From NCBI RefSeq assembly GCF_900292075.1, contig NZ_OLMV01000003.1, positions 186,001 to 250,000 on the forward strand: DNA of 64,000 nt. Direction: 5' to 3'. The notes under the pieces are model-generated. The model saw only the letters and a list, made by a program, of their open reading frames with translations, searched no databases and was not told where the DNA came from. Numbering within the stretch: the stretch's first letter is position 1; every line of letters begins with the position of its first letter. The stretch comes from Microbacterium timonense. Lineage in GTDB: Bacteria > Actinomycetota > Actinomycetes > Actinomycetales > Microbacteriaceae. The translations under genes and the position numbers were made by a program. Of this stretch, positions 24,439 to 33,457 are shown in pieces.

Positions 24439-25393
24439 ACCCGTTCCCCCGGCGTCGACCGAGGTCGACGTGATCGTCATCGGCGGCGGCCCCGCGGGTC
24501 TCTCCGCCGCGCTCAATCTCGGCCGTGCGCGGGCCTCCGTCGTGGTCGTCGACGCCGGACGCCCCCGCAACGCCGCGACCCTGCGCTCCCACGGGTTCCT
24601 GACCCGCGACGGCATCCCCCCGCTGGAACTGCGCAAGCTCGCCCGCGCGGAGCTGGCGGCGTACCCGAACGTGCGCGTGCTGGACCGCACCGTCGTCACG
24701 GCGCTCCTCGAGAAGGACGGCGACGACGGCCTGCGATTCATCGCGGCGCTGAAGGGCCGCGGCGCCGGCACACCCCCGGCGGTCGCGGCGCGCTCGGTGC
24801 TCGTTGCGACCGGGCTGCGGGAGACCCTGCCCGACATCCCGAGCCTGCGCGCGTTCTACGGCATGAGCATCTTCAGCTGTGCCGCGTGCGATGCGTGGGA
24901 GCTGCAGGACCGGCCGCTCGCGCTCATCGGAGAGACGCCGGACCTCGCCACGAGGGCCCGCCTGCTCGCACGATGGACGGACCGGCTGACCGTCTTCACC
25001 CACGGATCGGACGCCGTGGACACGGTCGAAGAAGCCGAGCTCGCGGCATCCGGCATCGTCGTCGAGCGCGGCGCCATCGACGACCTCGAGGGTGACCGCG
25101 GCGCCGTATCGGCTGTGCGCCTGACCGACGGCACGCGCGTGGAGATCGACGGCGGCTTCGTTCGGCCGCAGTGGCATCCGGCGCTCGACTTCCTCTCGGG
25201 GATCGAGCTCGAGCGCGACCGTTTCGGCAACCTCGTCACCGATCGCTCCGGCCGCACGTCGCTCCACGGCGTCTACGCCGCGGGGGATGCCGCCTCTCCC
25301 GGTCCGCAACAGCTCATCGTCGCGGCGGGCCAGGGCGCGCGCGCCGCCGTTGTGCTCGTGCACGACCTCGTGGGCGTGCGCACCGCGCACTGA
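24431..25393 (+). CDS. Thioredoxin-reductase-like flavoprotein with degenerate NADPH motif
   Basis: A 320-residue FAD protein. The N-terminal FAD motif VIVIGGGPAGLSAALNLGRA is intact and the C-terminal FAD contact (GVYAAGDAASPGPQQLIVAAGQG) is present. The redox pair is FSCAACDAWE, at the position of CATC in thioredoxin reductase. The second Rossmann site, normally GxGxxA for NADPH, reads LALIGETPDLATRARLL and lacks the glycines. It could use another donor, such as the ferredoxin encoded just upstream (8-nt overlap), or could act on a small disulfide. TrxR-like proteins of this shape are annotated widely in actinobacteria without a defined role. Confidence 0.85.
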   Translation: MTEPVPPASTEVDVIVIGGGPAGLSAALNLGRARASVVVVDAGRPRNAATLRSHGFLTRDGIPPLELRKLARAELAAYPNVRVLDRTVVTALLEKDGDDGLRFIAALKGRGAGTPPAVAARSVLVATGLRETLPDIPSLRAFYGMSIFSCAACDAWELQDRPLALIGETPDLATRARLLARWTDRLTVFTHGSDAVDTVEEAELAASGIVVERGAIDDLEGDRGAVSAVRLTDGTRVEIDGGFVRPQWHPALDFLSGIELERDRFGNLVTDRSGRTSLHGVYAAGDAASPGPQQLIVAAGQGARAAVVLVHDLVGVRTAH

Positions 25394-25486
25394 CCGCGCG
25401 CGTCACCCGCGTCAGGGACACTGTCAACCCCGAGACTCGCGCGGCAGAACGGACGTACCGTGGCGCTTCCACTGAACGGAGGCGAC

Positions 25487-25684
25487 ATGAGCGACAACAA
25501 CCCCACCCCCATCGAACTGCAGAAGTACCTCGGCGGCGTCGACTACCCGGCCAGCCGCGACGACTTGGTGTCCACCGCGCGAGACAACGGCGCTCCCGAC
25601 GACCTGGTCGCCGCGCTCGAGAATTCGGGGAAGGACTCCTTCGACAGCCCGACCGAGGTCAGCGAGGCCGTCGCCGGAAGCTGA
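25487..25684 (+). CDS. Small DUF2795 protein
   Basis: A 65-residue acidic protein (PIELQKYLGGVDYPASRDDLVSTARDNGAPDDLVAALE) matching the DUF2795 pattern found in many actinobacteria, cytoplasmic and with no known activity. The ATG at 25487 was chosen over a longer frame from 25460 because ACGGAGGCGAC lies just before it. It is single-gene sized, with its own ribosome site, about 90 bp after the flavoprotein. Confidence 0.85.
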   Translation: MSDNNPTPIELQKYLGGVDYPASRDDLVSTARDNGAPDDLVAALENSGKDSFDSPTEVSEAVAGS

Positions 25685-25794
25685 TCTCTCTCCCCCCGGG
25701 CGCCACGGGGGCGCTTCAGCAGCGTCGTCGGGTGCGGCGCCCGGCGGGAGGAACTCGCCCCGCACCGGCGCCGCCACGCGGCTTTTGCGGCAGG

Positions 25795-26706
25795 ATGGGC
25801 TCGATGTCAACGCCGACCGACCGCTCCGACGACGAGCTCCGCGCGCTGCGGGCGCGCGCCTACGGGCCCGACGCCGACATCCACGACGACCCCGTCGCGA
25901 TGGCCCGGCTCCACGAGCTGGAGACGCTGGCACGGGAGCGGACGCCGGCCCCGTCCGTCCCGCCGCCGCAGACGCCGATGGATGCCGACGCGCCGCGCGC
26001 TGCGGCCGACACACCCGAGACCGGCGGGGTGCCGGCGCCGGCGATACCCGGACGGGGCGAAGTGGCGCCACCAGCGCCGTCGCCTGCCGGCGGACCGCCT
26101 GGCTCACCCGCAGCAGATGTAACGCCAGGGCGCGTCGACGACTCCACGCCGGACGACGTCCGCGCGCCGGATGACGGCATCCCGGATCCCTCGACGGAGC
26201 ACGGCGAGCACCCGACCACGCGAACACCTTGGTGGCGCCGGCGGCTTCCGTTGCTCTGGGCCTGCTCGGTGGTCGCCGGCGTGCTCATCGGCGTCGGACT
26301 CACGCTCGGGGTGCAGGCGATGGACGCAGGCGGGGTGGCGGTCTTGCACGAGGATCCGGATGGACAATGGCCGGACGGCCTGTTCGGCACACCGTCCGGG
26401 GACCACCTCGTGTTCGAGGACTTCTACGGTCTCTCAGTGGTGGCGCAGTCGATGCCGACAGGCCCGAACGCGGCTCCGATCCCGTGCGTGCTGGTGTTCC
26501 GGGGTGACGGCGACAACGTGAGCTTCGGCACCAGCGGCTGCGGCGCGGGTCGGTTCCCCGCGCAGGCGTCCTTCGTCGTCGACGGCGGGTCGCCCAAGGC
26601 GCTGCGGGACCGTTTCCCCGAGGGCACCCCCATGCAGTTCGTGCTGGACGGTTCCCAAGTCCGCGTCTATGCCGATGACCCGATCGTCGTGGAGCCCACG
26701 CCCTGA
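25795..26706 (+). CDS. Single-pass membrane protein with Pro-rich cytoplasmic region, unknown
   Basis: A 303-residue protein. Residues 1-50 (DDELRALRARAYGPDADI) resemble a short N-terminal motif found in several actinobacterial membrane proteins. A Pro/Ala/Asp-rich region (~55-140) follows, then WWRRRLPLLWACSVVAGVLIGVGLTLGV (about 145-170), one transmembrane segment. The extracytoplasmic domain (~130 residues) holds two cysteines (IPCVLVF and TSGCGAGR) that could form a disulfide. A second ATG at 25804 is an equally possible start. Function is unknown. It is convergent with the exported phosphoesterase, with a shared terminator between them. Confidence 0.7.
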   Translation: MGSMSTPTDRSDDELRALRARAYGPDADIHDDPVAMARLHELETLARERTPAPSVPPPQTPMDADAPRAAADTPETGGVPAPAIPGRGEVAPPAPSPAGGPPGSPAADVTPGRVDDSTPDDVRAPDDGIPDPSTEHGEHPTTRTPWWRRRLPLLWACSVVAGVLIGVGLTLGVQAMDAGGVAVLHEDPDGQWPDGLFGTPSGDHLVFEDFYGLSVVAQSMPTGPNAAPIPCVLVFRGDGDNVSFGTSGCGAGRFPAQASFVVDGGSPKALRDRFPEGTPMQFVLDGSQVRVYADDPIVVEPTP

Positions 26707-26764
26707 TGCCGCGAGCCGCTGCGCGCGGCATCCGTCGTCTCGGCTATCCGCCGATCACGCGACG

Positions 26765-26805
26765 CGAAGCGCCGCCCCGGCCTTGTGGGCCAGGGCGGCG
26801 CTTCG
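26765..26805. terminator. Bidirectional terminator between convergent genes
   Basis: A perfect 13-bp stem (CGAAGCGCCGCCC at 26765-26777 with 26793-26805) has a 15-nt loop that itself can pair GGCC with GGCC. It lies 58 bp past the plus-strand stop and 16 bp past the minus-strand stop. No T-run follows either side. Confidence 0.7.
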
Positions 26806-26820
26806 GTCAGCTCTTCATGA

Positions 26821-29800
26821 TCACCGCGTTGACGGGGTCCCCGTCGGTGTCGGGGTCGGCGTCGGTGACGGCGACGGCGTCGGTGGTGCGGTCGGAGCGG
26901 CCGGCGCCGGGGTCGGCGTCGCGTACGGCTTGAGCTCCGGAGCGACCGCACCCGGCTTCGCACCGCTCGTCACGAACACGGTCGGAAGCGAGGCCGTCTG
27001 CCCACCGCCCGCGGACCGGGCCACGACGAGCCAGGCGTACGCCGTACCTCGCTTCAGCCCCTTCCACTCGACCGAGGCGACCGCGCCCGACGGGACGGCC
27101 GACTGGCCGATCTTCGCGACGGGGTTGTACAGCGCCAGCGAGTCGGTGCGGAAGCTCGTGGTTCGCGAGGTGATGTCGACCGGCAGCACCATGTTGTCGG
27201 CGAGCGGGCTGTAGCGCAGCGCGGGGTCGTGCTCGTCGGCACCGAAGTCGTCGAGGAACGGCGAATAGGTGTCGACGATCATCTCGCCGCGGTCCACGTC
27301 GAACTGCAGCAGGCGCAGATAGCTCGCACCGAACCGCAGCTGGTCGGTCGGCGCGTAGCCGCCGATCTCGGTGAGCCCGAGGTCCTCGGCCGACACCGTG
27401 TAGTTCTGGTAATCGGCGAGCAGCTCGATGACGCCGTGACCGATGTCGCCGACCTTAGGCTTCACGTTCGTCCCGACGCCGTGCACGTGGCCGGCGAGGA
27501 TCAGGAAGACGTTGGGGTTCGGTTCCACGACCTTCTTGAACAGCATCGATCCGTCGGGCGCGGCGTACGCCGCGTTCCGGCCGTCCTGCTGCGCGCTGGC
27601 GGCGAGATAGTCGTGCGACAGCAGGATGCCGTTGCGCTCGGGGTACCGCTTGAAGATCGAGTCCGCCCACTCTGCCTCCTCGCGGGTCACCCCATACGAC
27701 AGACCGACCGAGACGAAGTCGAGGCCGCCCGCCGAGAACAGCGTGTAGTTGTTCTGGTTGTCGCCCTCGCGCCACGGTCCGCCGTACTCGGCGTTCACCC
27801 ACCGGTCGTCCAGCGCCGCGTACCGATCGGGACCGAAGTACTGGTTGTACAGTGCGCCGGGGCCGTCCTCGGTGCCCGAGCGGTTGTCGTGGTTGCCTGC
27901 GATGACCTGGTTGGGCACACCGGCCGCGTCGAGGATGCCCTGCTGGCGAGACGACACCTCGAACTCGCCGATGACCTCCTGCATCATCGCCTCGTCCGCG
28001 GGCGTGCGGATGTTGTTCTCGATGATGTCGCCGGTGTGCGCGACGTACTGGATCTTGCGGTCCTTCGCGTTCGCGGCGATCCAGCGGGTGGTGTCGCCGT
28101 ACGCCTTCTCCCAGATGGCCCGCTCCGCCGCCGTCTCCTGCTCGGTCGCACCCTCGGACAGGTACTGCGTGTCCGTGAAGTGCGCGATGGAGAAGTCGTA
28201 CGACGCCGGGTCGGCGAAGCCTTCGGCGCCCGGATCGATCTCGTCGGCGAACGGATCCTCACCGGTGATCATCACGTGCACCTGCTGGTGGTCGATGTAC
28301 CGCTCGTCGACCATGGCGCTCAGCTGCGTGTTGCCCTCCAGCGCGCCTCGCGAGCTCGCCAGCACATCCCACGCCGCGGTCTGAAGGTTCCACGCGCGCA
28401 GCGACGCGACCCGGGTCGGATCGATGACGCCTTCCCAGCGCAGCACCGGGTCGGCGACATGGCCCTTGACCTGCACGTCGAAGCGCTGGAAGGAGACGTC
28501 ACGGCTCGCCGGCGAATCGAGCGTCAGCCCGTCGCCCGGCGCGAGCGCCTTCGTGCCGCCGACGTTGCTCTCGCCCTCGACGCGCAGGGTCGTCGGCACG
28601 CCAGGCGCCGACCCCTGCCAGCCCTGGTTCGGCGTGAGGATCTCGGCCTGCTCGAATTCCGCCGTCACGTCACCGCCATCGGGCTCCGACACGGTCGCCT
28701 GCAGCGTGACGCTGCCGGAGACGCCCGTCGTCCCGCCCGCCGGAGCGAGGTCGGCGGGAGCGTCGGGGATCCCCGCCGACGTGAACACGATCTCGCGTGT
28801 CGCGGCGTTGCCGAGGGAATCGGCTGCGGTCACCGCGATGGTGTGCTCACCGGCGCTGAGGCCTGGGCCCACCGGCGCGCCGAGCACGACCGGCTCGCCG
28901 TCGAGCGTCAGTTCCGGCGTTCCGACGAGCCCGGTGGCATCGTCGAGCTGGACATCCAGCGCGACCGCCGACGTGATCGTGGCGCCGGCCGCCGGGGTGC
29001 TGGATGCCACGGCGGGCGCCGAGTTGTCGGTCAGCAGTGTGCGGGTCGCGACCTCGCCCGTGCTGGATGCGGCGGCCAGCACGTGGGCGCCGTCAGCGAC
29101 CGCCGTCGTGTCGAGTTCGGCACGCAGGCCCCGGGCCGTGGCATCCGTCACCAGGAAGTGGAGGTCGACCTCGCGGAAGAGGTTGATGTTCGAGCCGCAC
29201 GTGCCGTCGCCGAGCGCGTACGAGGTCTTCGCGCGCTGCGGAGTCGCCGTTCCGGAGGCAGGCGAGAGCGCCACGTCCGAGATCGTGAAGTCGTCGCGGT
29301 TGCAGCCGGCCGCCGTCGTGCCCGTGACGAACTCGACCGTGTTCCAGCCGGGCAGCAGCCACTCGTTGGGCAGGACGACGTTCGCGCGCTCGCTGACGAA
29401 GTCGCCACCGAGCACGTAGCGGATGCCGTTGACGAAGAGGAGGTTCGCGAACGATGAGTCGATCGAGTTCGAGCCGACCGTGAAGCTCAGTGTCGCCTCC
29501 CCTGAGCCGAGGGTCGGAAGCACGCCGACGCCGGGGGCGTCGATGCTCCAGTGGGTCTCGGCCTTGGGCAGGGACGTCGTCGACGAACCGCAGTTGCCGT
29601 CGCCCATGGCGTAGCTCGGCGCGATCGACACGCCGCTGGCGGTGCCGGTGCTCACGGCGAGCGCGAGATCGGCGACCGTGAAGTCGTCGAGGTTCGCGCC
29701 ACACGACGAGCTGATGTCGCCCGCGACGATCTCGACGACGTTGTCACCCGGGACGAGGTACCGGTTGGGCACCGGCACGTCCACGCGCTGGCTGACCCAG

Positions 29801-30846
29801 TCGCCGAGGATGTCGATCTTGTGCCCGTTGACCAGGAGGTGGTTCTGGTAGCGGTTCTCGATCGAGTTCGAGCCCACGGTGAAGCTGAAGGTCGACGAAC
29901 CGGCGCCGAGGCTCTGCGCTGCGGCCGGTTCGGCGCCGTCGATGGTGAGGGATGCCACGCCGCCGGGTCCCGCCGCAGCCTGGGCGGCGGTGACGGTCTG
30001 TGTGCCGTGTGCGAGCGTGCCGTCCTCGGGTGTGAGCGTCGGGGCACCGACCGGTGCGTTGTTGACCGTCACCGTGTGGGCCGCGCGACCGCCCGCGGCG
30101 GTCACTGCGACGATCTCGTGCGAGCCGTTGGCCAGCGTCGTGGTGTCGACCTCGGCCGACAGACCAGGTGAGGCGAGCGGATCCCCCTGGATGAAGAACG
30201 AGAGCTCGGCGTGCACGATGTCACCGGCCTGGGTGCCGCAGTCGCCGTCGCCGAACGAGAACGTGAAGGGGTTCTCCTCGCCGTCGGCGACCTCGCCCAG
30301 CAGCTCGAGTCCCACGTCGGTGATCACGAAGTCGTCGTAGTTCACGCCGCACGCCGCCTCGGCGGTGCCGGCGAAGATCTCCACCGTGTTCTCCCCGGTG
30401 ACGAGCCAGTCGTTGGGCACCGGAAGATCGACGCGCTCCGAGACCCAGGTGCGATCCTGGTCGATGCGGTGGCCGTTGACCACGAGGTAGTTGTGGAAGC
30501 TGAGAGCCGCCGAGTTGCTCCCCACCTCGAACGACAGATGTGCGACGCCCGGCGAGGGAGCCGCCCCGATGGGCCGGCCGTCGATGGTCAGGCTCGAGAC
30601 AGGGTCGCCCGCGGTCGTGGCGTCGGCGGCGACGGTGACGACGCCGTGGAGATAGCTGCCGTCCGCCGGGGTCAGCGTCGGCGCCGACGCCGGGGTGGGC
30701 TGGGGGTGGTCAGGTGGTGCCGCGGATGCCGCGGGTGCCGTCATGGCCGAGGCCACCAGCACGCCGGCGACCGCCGTCGCGACAGCAGCCGCCTTTCCTG
30801 TCCATCTTCTGTGTCCGCCGTCGGGGCGGTGACTGCTCGGCCGCAT
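26821..30846 (-). CDS. Large exported metallophosphoesterase with repeated beta-type modules
   Basis: 1341 residues. The N-terminal signal peptide (AAAVATAVAGVLVASAMTAPAASA) precedes three similar modules within residues ~45-590. Each contains VGSNS, a VNG strand, a WVSxR or FVSER segment, a Cys-bearing NxDDF strand and GDGxCG (two Cys per module). Ig-like domains follow (~600-780). A calcineurin-like phosphoesterase follows at ~880-1200 (AHFTDTQYLSEG, HTGDIIENN, GNHDNRSG, LSHDYLA, GHVHGVGTN), and a Pro/Thr-rich tail closes the protein. All metal ligands of the fold are present. It probably acts outside the cell on phosphate esters or nucleotides, and the modules may bind glycans or the wall. 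No LPXTG is seen. Confidence 0.88.
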   Translation of the reverse strand: MRPSSHRPDGGHRRWTGKAAAVATAVAGVLVASAMTAPAASAAPPDHPQPTPASAPTLTPADGSYLHGVVTVAADATTAGDPVSSLTIDGRPIGAAPSPGVAHLSFEVGSNSAALSFHNYLVVNGHRIDQDRTWVSERVDLPVPNDWLVTGENTVEIFAGTAEAACGVNYDDFVITDVGLELLGEVADGEENPFTFSFGDGDCGTQAGDIVHAELSFFIQGDPLASPGLSAEVDTTTLANGSHEIVAVTAAGGRAAHTVTVNNAPVGAPTLTPEDGTLAHGTQTVTAAQAAAGPGGVASLTIDGAEPAAAQSLGAGSSTFSFTVGSNSIENRYQNHLLVNGHKIDILGDWVSQRVDVPVPNRYLVPGDNVVEIVAGDISSSCGANLDDFTVADLALAVSTGTASGVSIAPSYAMGDGNCGSSTTSLPKAETHWSIDAPGVGVLPTLGSGEATLSFTVGSNSIDSSFANLLFVNGIRYVLGGDFVSERANVVLPNEWLLPGWNTVEFVTGTTAAGCNRDDFTISDVALSPASGTATPQRAKTSYALGDGTCGSNINLFREVDLHFLVTDATARGLRAELDTTAVADGAHVLAAASSTGEVATRTLLTDNSAPAVASSTPAAGATITSAVALDVQLDDATGLVGTPELTLDGEPVVLGAPVGPGLSAGEHTIAVTAADSLGNAATREIVFTSAGIPDAPADLAPAGGTTGVSGSVTLQATVSEPDGGDVTAEFEQAEILTPNQGWQGSAPGVPTTLRVEGESNVGGTKALAPGDGLTLDSPASRDVSFQRFDVQVKGHVADPVLRWEGVIDPTRVASLRAWNLQTAAWDVLASSRGALEGNTQLSAMVDERYIDHQQVHVMITGEDPFADEIDPGAEGFADPASYDFSIAHFTDTQYLSEGATEQETAAERAIWEKAYGDTTRWIAANAKDRKIQYVAHTGDIIENNIRTPADEAMMQEVIGEFEVSSRQQGILDAAGVPNQVIAGNHDNRSGTEDGPGALYNQYFGPDRYAALDDRWVNAEYGGPWREGDNQNNYTLFSAGGLDFVSVGLSYGVTREEAEWADSIFKRYPERNGILLSHDYLAASAQQDGRNAAYAAPDGSMLFKKVVEPNPNVFLILAGHVHGVGTNVKPKVGDIGHGVIELLADYQNYTVSAEDLGLTEIGGYAPTDQLRFGASYLRLLQFDVDRGEMIVDTYSPFLDDFGADEHDPALRYSPLADNMVLPVDITSRTTSFRTDSLALYNPVAKIGQSAVPSGAVASVEWKGLKRGTAYAWLVVARSAGGGQTASLPTVFVTSGAKPGAVAPELKPYATPTPAPAAPTAPPTPSPSPTPTPTPTGTPSTR

Positions 30847-31056
30847 ATGGGGGTCGCGTCCTTCCTCGTCCTCGTGGATGGGCGTGCCGAACGAGTGGGG
30901 ACGGGCACGCCCGCGCTCACTGTGAAGGGCCTATGTGAACGCTGTGCGAGCACGAGACGACGTCACGGCGACGGAGAGGGAACGGCTCCGCACCCCGCGA
31001 TGAGAGTGCGGGATTCCTCGCGGCAGGGGGCGGGCCCGACCGTCAGGCCCGCCGCG

Positions 31057-31923
31057 TCACGCGCTTGCGTCGCGCCACGCGTCGGCGAGCGCGGCGATCG
31101 ACGGCCACCGTTCCCCGCGAGCAACGCTGTGTGCGCGAGTAGCCACCGCGAGTTGCTGCGGCGACCCGAGCCACGCGTGGGTCGAGCGGGTCGCATCGTT
31201 GCCGAGAAGAGTGTGCGCCAGGACGCCGAGCGCGAACACGTTCGTCACCTCGTCGATCGTCGCGCCCAGCCGGTTCTCCTCGGGCGACATGAAGCGACGC
31301 GAACCCCACATGCGACCCATCGTGTTGACAACGGATCCGCGCTCGTAGAAGTCGAGGTCGCACAGCGTCACGGCACCGGATCGCGGGTCGACCATCACCG
31401 ACCCGTCGTATAGGTCGACGGCGACCCACCCCTCCCGTGCGACGTGGACGTGAAAGTCGTAGATCTGCTGGACCGCTGCCGCGCGCTGCGCCGGGTCGAG
31501 CCCGTCGAGTGCGGTGCCGCCGCCGTATTGGCGGCCGAGGGACAAGGCATCCGTCCACTCGAACACCATCACGTGTCCGCTCGCCACGTCCGTCGCATCG
31601 CGAAGGGCGACGACGGTGTCATGCCGCAGCGCGCGGTACACCTCGACAGCGCGGCGACTGCGGCGCACGGCGTCCTGGATCAGGCCTTCGTAGCGCGTCG
31701 TGGGCGCGCCGGCGTATTTGACGAACAGTCGAGTGCCCTCTTGGTCGACACCGAAACAGAGGTTGCCGGAGTCCTGCTCGTCGAAGACGCGGAACACGCT
31801 CCCCCATCGCGCGAGGAACGAGAGGTCGTGCGGTGCACGCAGCCGCACGGCATGACCGTCGATGTGCTCGACGTGCACCGAGGGCTCAGCGGCCGCGGGC
31901 TCCGGCATCCGTCGCTCCGACAT
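31057..31923 (-). CDS. Protein-kinase-fold protein, probable Ser/Thr kinase
   Basis: 288 residues. A nucleotide-lobe Lys is in [11 protein letters not shown] hinge follows in [13 protein letters not shown]. The catalytic loop is [15 protein letters not shown], with the Asp placed as in HxD loops. CDLDFYERG replaces DFG, and [35 protein letters not shown] matches the APE and helix-F region of eukaryotic-like kinases. The protein is soluble, with no membrane segment or PASTA domain. The substrate is unknown. Its first 38 bases overlap the end of dcd, so it is translated with a nucleotide-metabolism gene. Confidence 0.8.
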   Translation of the reverse strand: MSERRMPEPAAAEPSVHVEHIDGHAVRLRAPHDLSFLARWGSVFRVFDEQDSGNLCFGVDQEGTRLFVKYAGAPTTRYEGLIQDAVRRSRRAVEVYRALRHDTVVALRDATDVASGHVMVFEWTDALSLGRQYGGGTALDGLDPAQRAAAVQQIYDFHVHVAREGWVAVDLYDGSVMVDPRSGAVTLCDLDFYERGSVVNTMGRMWGSRRFMSPEENRLGATIDEVTNVFALGVLAHTLLGNDATRSTHAWLGSPQQLAVATRAHSVARGERWPSIAALADAWRDASA

Positions 31924-32491
31924 CGGTGCGGTGGAAATTCTGGAAGGAGCGGGATGCCGTCGGCCCGCGCTGACCCTGATACCTGTTGCCGTAGGCGCCT
32001 GAGCCGTAGGGGCTCTCGGCCGGGGACGTCAGACGGAAGTAGCAGACCTGGCCGATCTTCATTCCGGGCCAGAGCTTGATCGGCAGTGTCGCGACGTTGG
32101 AGAGCTCGAGCGTGACATGCCCGGTGAATCCGGGGTCGATGAAGCCCGCCGTGGAGTGGGTGAGCAGACCGAGTCGCCCGAGTGACGACTTTCCCTCCAA
32201 TCGTGCGGCGATGTCGTCGGGCAGCGTGATCTGCTCGAACGTGGAGCCCAGGGCGAACTCGCCGGGGTGCAGGATGAAGGGTTCGTCCGGGTCGACCTCG
32301 ATGAGGCGCGTGAGCTCCGGCTGGTCCTCGGCGGGATCGATGAAGGGGTACTTGTGGTTGTCGAACAGCCGGAAGTAACGGTCCAGTCGCACGTCGACGC
32401 TCGAGGGCTGCACCATCGCGGGTTCCCACGGGTCGAGCCCGATGCGCCCCGCGTCGATCTCGAGCCGGATGTCGCGGTCACTCAGCAGCAC
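31886..32491 (-). CDS. dcd: dCTP deaminase
   Basis: 201 residues. It converts dCTP to dUTP for dTMP synthesis in the cytoplasm. The family core is intact: [66 protein letters not shown] and the C-terminal [11 protein letters not shown]. Whether it also hydrolyses dUTP, as the mycobacterial enzyme does, cannot be told from the sequence. A GTG start (cac at 32489-32491) begins at [12 protein letters not shown], the usual N-terminus. The kinase-like gene overlaps its 3' end. Confidence 0.95.
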   Translation of the reverse strand: MLLSDRDIRLEIDAGRIGLDPWEPAMVQPSSVDVRLDRYFRLFDNHKYPFIDPAEDQPELTRLIEVDPDEPFILHPGEFALGSTFEQITLPDDIAARLEGKSSLGRLGLLTHSTAGFIDPGFTGHVTLELSNVATLPIKLWPGMKIGQVCYFRLTSPAESPYGSGAYGNRYQGQRGPTASRSFQNFHRTDVGATDAGARGR

Positions 32492-32518
32492 GGGCCCAGC
32501 CTATCGGGGAGGTGCTGT

Positions 32519-32524
32519 TATGCT
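32519..32524 (+). promoter_or_regulatory. Possible -10 of tRNA-Gly
   Basis: TATGCT at 32519-32524 lies about 46 bp upstream of the tRNA. No good -35 is visible, so this is tentative. Confidence 0.3.
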
Positions 32525-32570
32525 GGCCGGGCGCCGTAACAGGTGCGCGAATGCCGGGATGCCGGCATCC

Positions 32571-32644
32571 GGGGCTGTAGTTCAATGGCAGAACTTCTGC
32601 TTCCCAAGCAGACAGCGCGGGTTCGATTCCCGTCAGCCCCTCCA
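32571..32644 (+). tRNA. tRNA-Gly (anticodon CCC)
   Basis: A full cloverleaf. The acceptor GGGGCTG (32571-32577) pairs with CAGCCCC (32634-32640). The D arm has TTCAATGGCAGAA. The anticodon stem TCTGC/GCAGA has loop TTCCCAA with CCC at 32603-32605. The T loop TTCGATT sits in the GCGGG/CCCGT arm. The discriminator T (32641) is followed by an encoded CCA (32642-32644). It reads GGG codons. Confidence 0.97.
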
Positions 32645-32655
32645 ACCGCCACCTC

Positions 32656-33453
32656 TTACGCCTCAGCGAGCTCGCGGAGCGCCGCCTCTCCCACCGATCC
32701 GGGTTCCGCGATGAACACGGTGAGCAGGTGTCCGCCCGACCCCGGGATGATGAGGTTGCGGAAACTCAGTGAGAAGGTGCCGAATCCCTCGGCGACGTGC
32801 CAGCTCCTGCCCGCATCGAACGGCTCGGCGTCGTAGCGCGACCACAGTCGGCGAAAGTCACGATCTCGAACCAGGAGGCCTCCCGTGAGCTCGCGAAACC
32901 GGACATCAGCCGGGTCGCCGTAGTAGCGCAGGGCAGCCACGTTGTGGGCTGCTGTCTCTTCCCAATCGGGAGCCTGCCTCGCGGCTTCGCCGCAGAAGAA
33001 CAGCTCGACGAAGTTGGCGCCGGGCTGGACGGTTCCGTTGGTCAACGCCTCGAAGAGTCGGTTGATCAGCACGATGTCGAAGTTGCGGGTCTGAACGGCC
33101 GCCGGAAGATGAGACCATCTCTCCAATGCGGTGGAAAGCGTCACGTCGAGGTCGCTCGGTGCACCCAATCGCGGCTCACGGAAGGGCCGGATTCCCGCGA
33201 GGCGGCTGAGGTATGCCGCCCCGGACGCGTCCAATTGGAGCGCATCGGCCAACCTCGCCAGCACCTGCTGAGAAGGCATCGCCACGCGGCCTTGCTCGAG
33301 TCGGCGATAGTAGGAAGCGCTGATGCCTGCGGCGTGGGCAACCTCCTCCACGCGTGAGCCCGTGACGCGCCTCGCAGCCGAGTCGTCGCCGCTGTCGTAC
33401 AGGCGCACCATCCCCCGCCGCGCCTTGAGGTACGCCCCCAGAGCATTCGTCAC
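32656..33453 (-). CDS. MmyB-type regulator (XRE helix-turn-helix plus ligand-binding domain)
   Basis: A 265-residue transcription factor. The N-terminal helix-turn-helix (RVEEVAHAAGISASYYRRLEQGRVAMPSQQVLARLADAL, residues ~33-72) is followed by the PAS-like MLTR domain (LERWSHLPAAVQTRNFDIVLINRLFEAL through ALRYYGDPADVRFRELTGGLLVRDRDFRRLWSRYD). Related proteins in Streptomyces bind fatty-acid-like ligands and control nearby oxidoreductases. It starts with GTG 4 bp after the TetR gene, so the two form an operon. It is one of three MmyB-like proteins within 3 kb. Confidence 0.88.
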   Translation of the reverse strand: MTNALGAYLKARRGMVRLYDSGDDSAARRVTGSRVEEVAHAAGISASYYRRLEQGRVAMPSQQVLARLADALQLDASGAAYLSRLAGIRPFREPRLGAPSDLDVTLSTALERWSHLPAAVQTRNFDIVLINRLFEALTNGTVQPGANFVELFFCGEAARQAPDWEETAAHNVAALRYYGDPADVRFRELTGGLLVRDRDFRRLWSRYDAEPFDAGRSWHVAEGFGTFSLSFRNLIIPGSGGHLLTVFIAEPGSVGEAALRELAEA

Positions 33454-33457
33454 CGCG

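Noticed and set aside
27229..29457. 742-codon plus-strand frame
   Set aside because: It is antisense to the phosphoesterase gene over its whole length, and arises from high third-position G+C.
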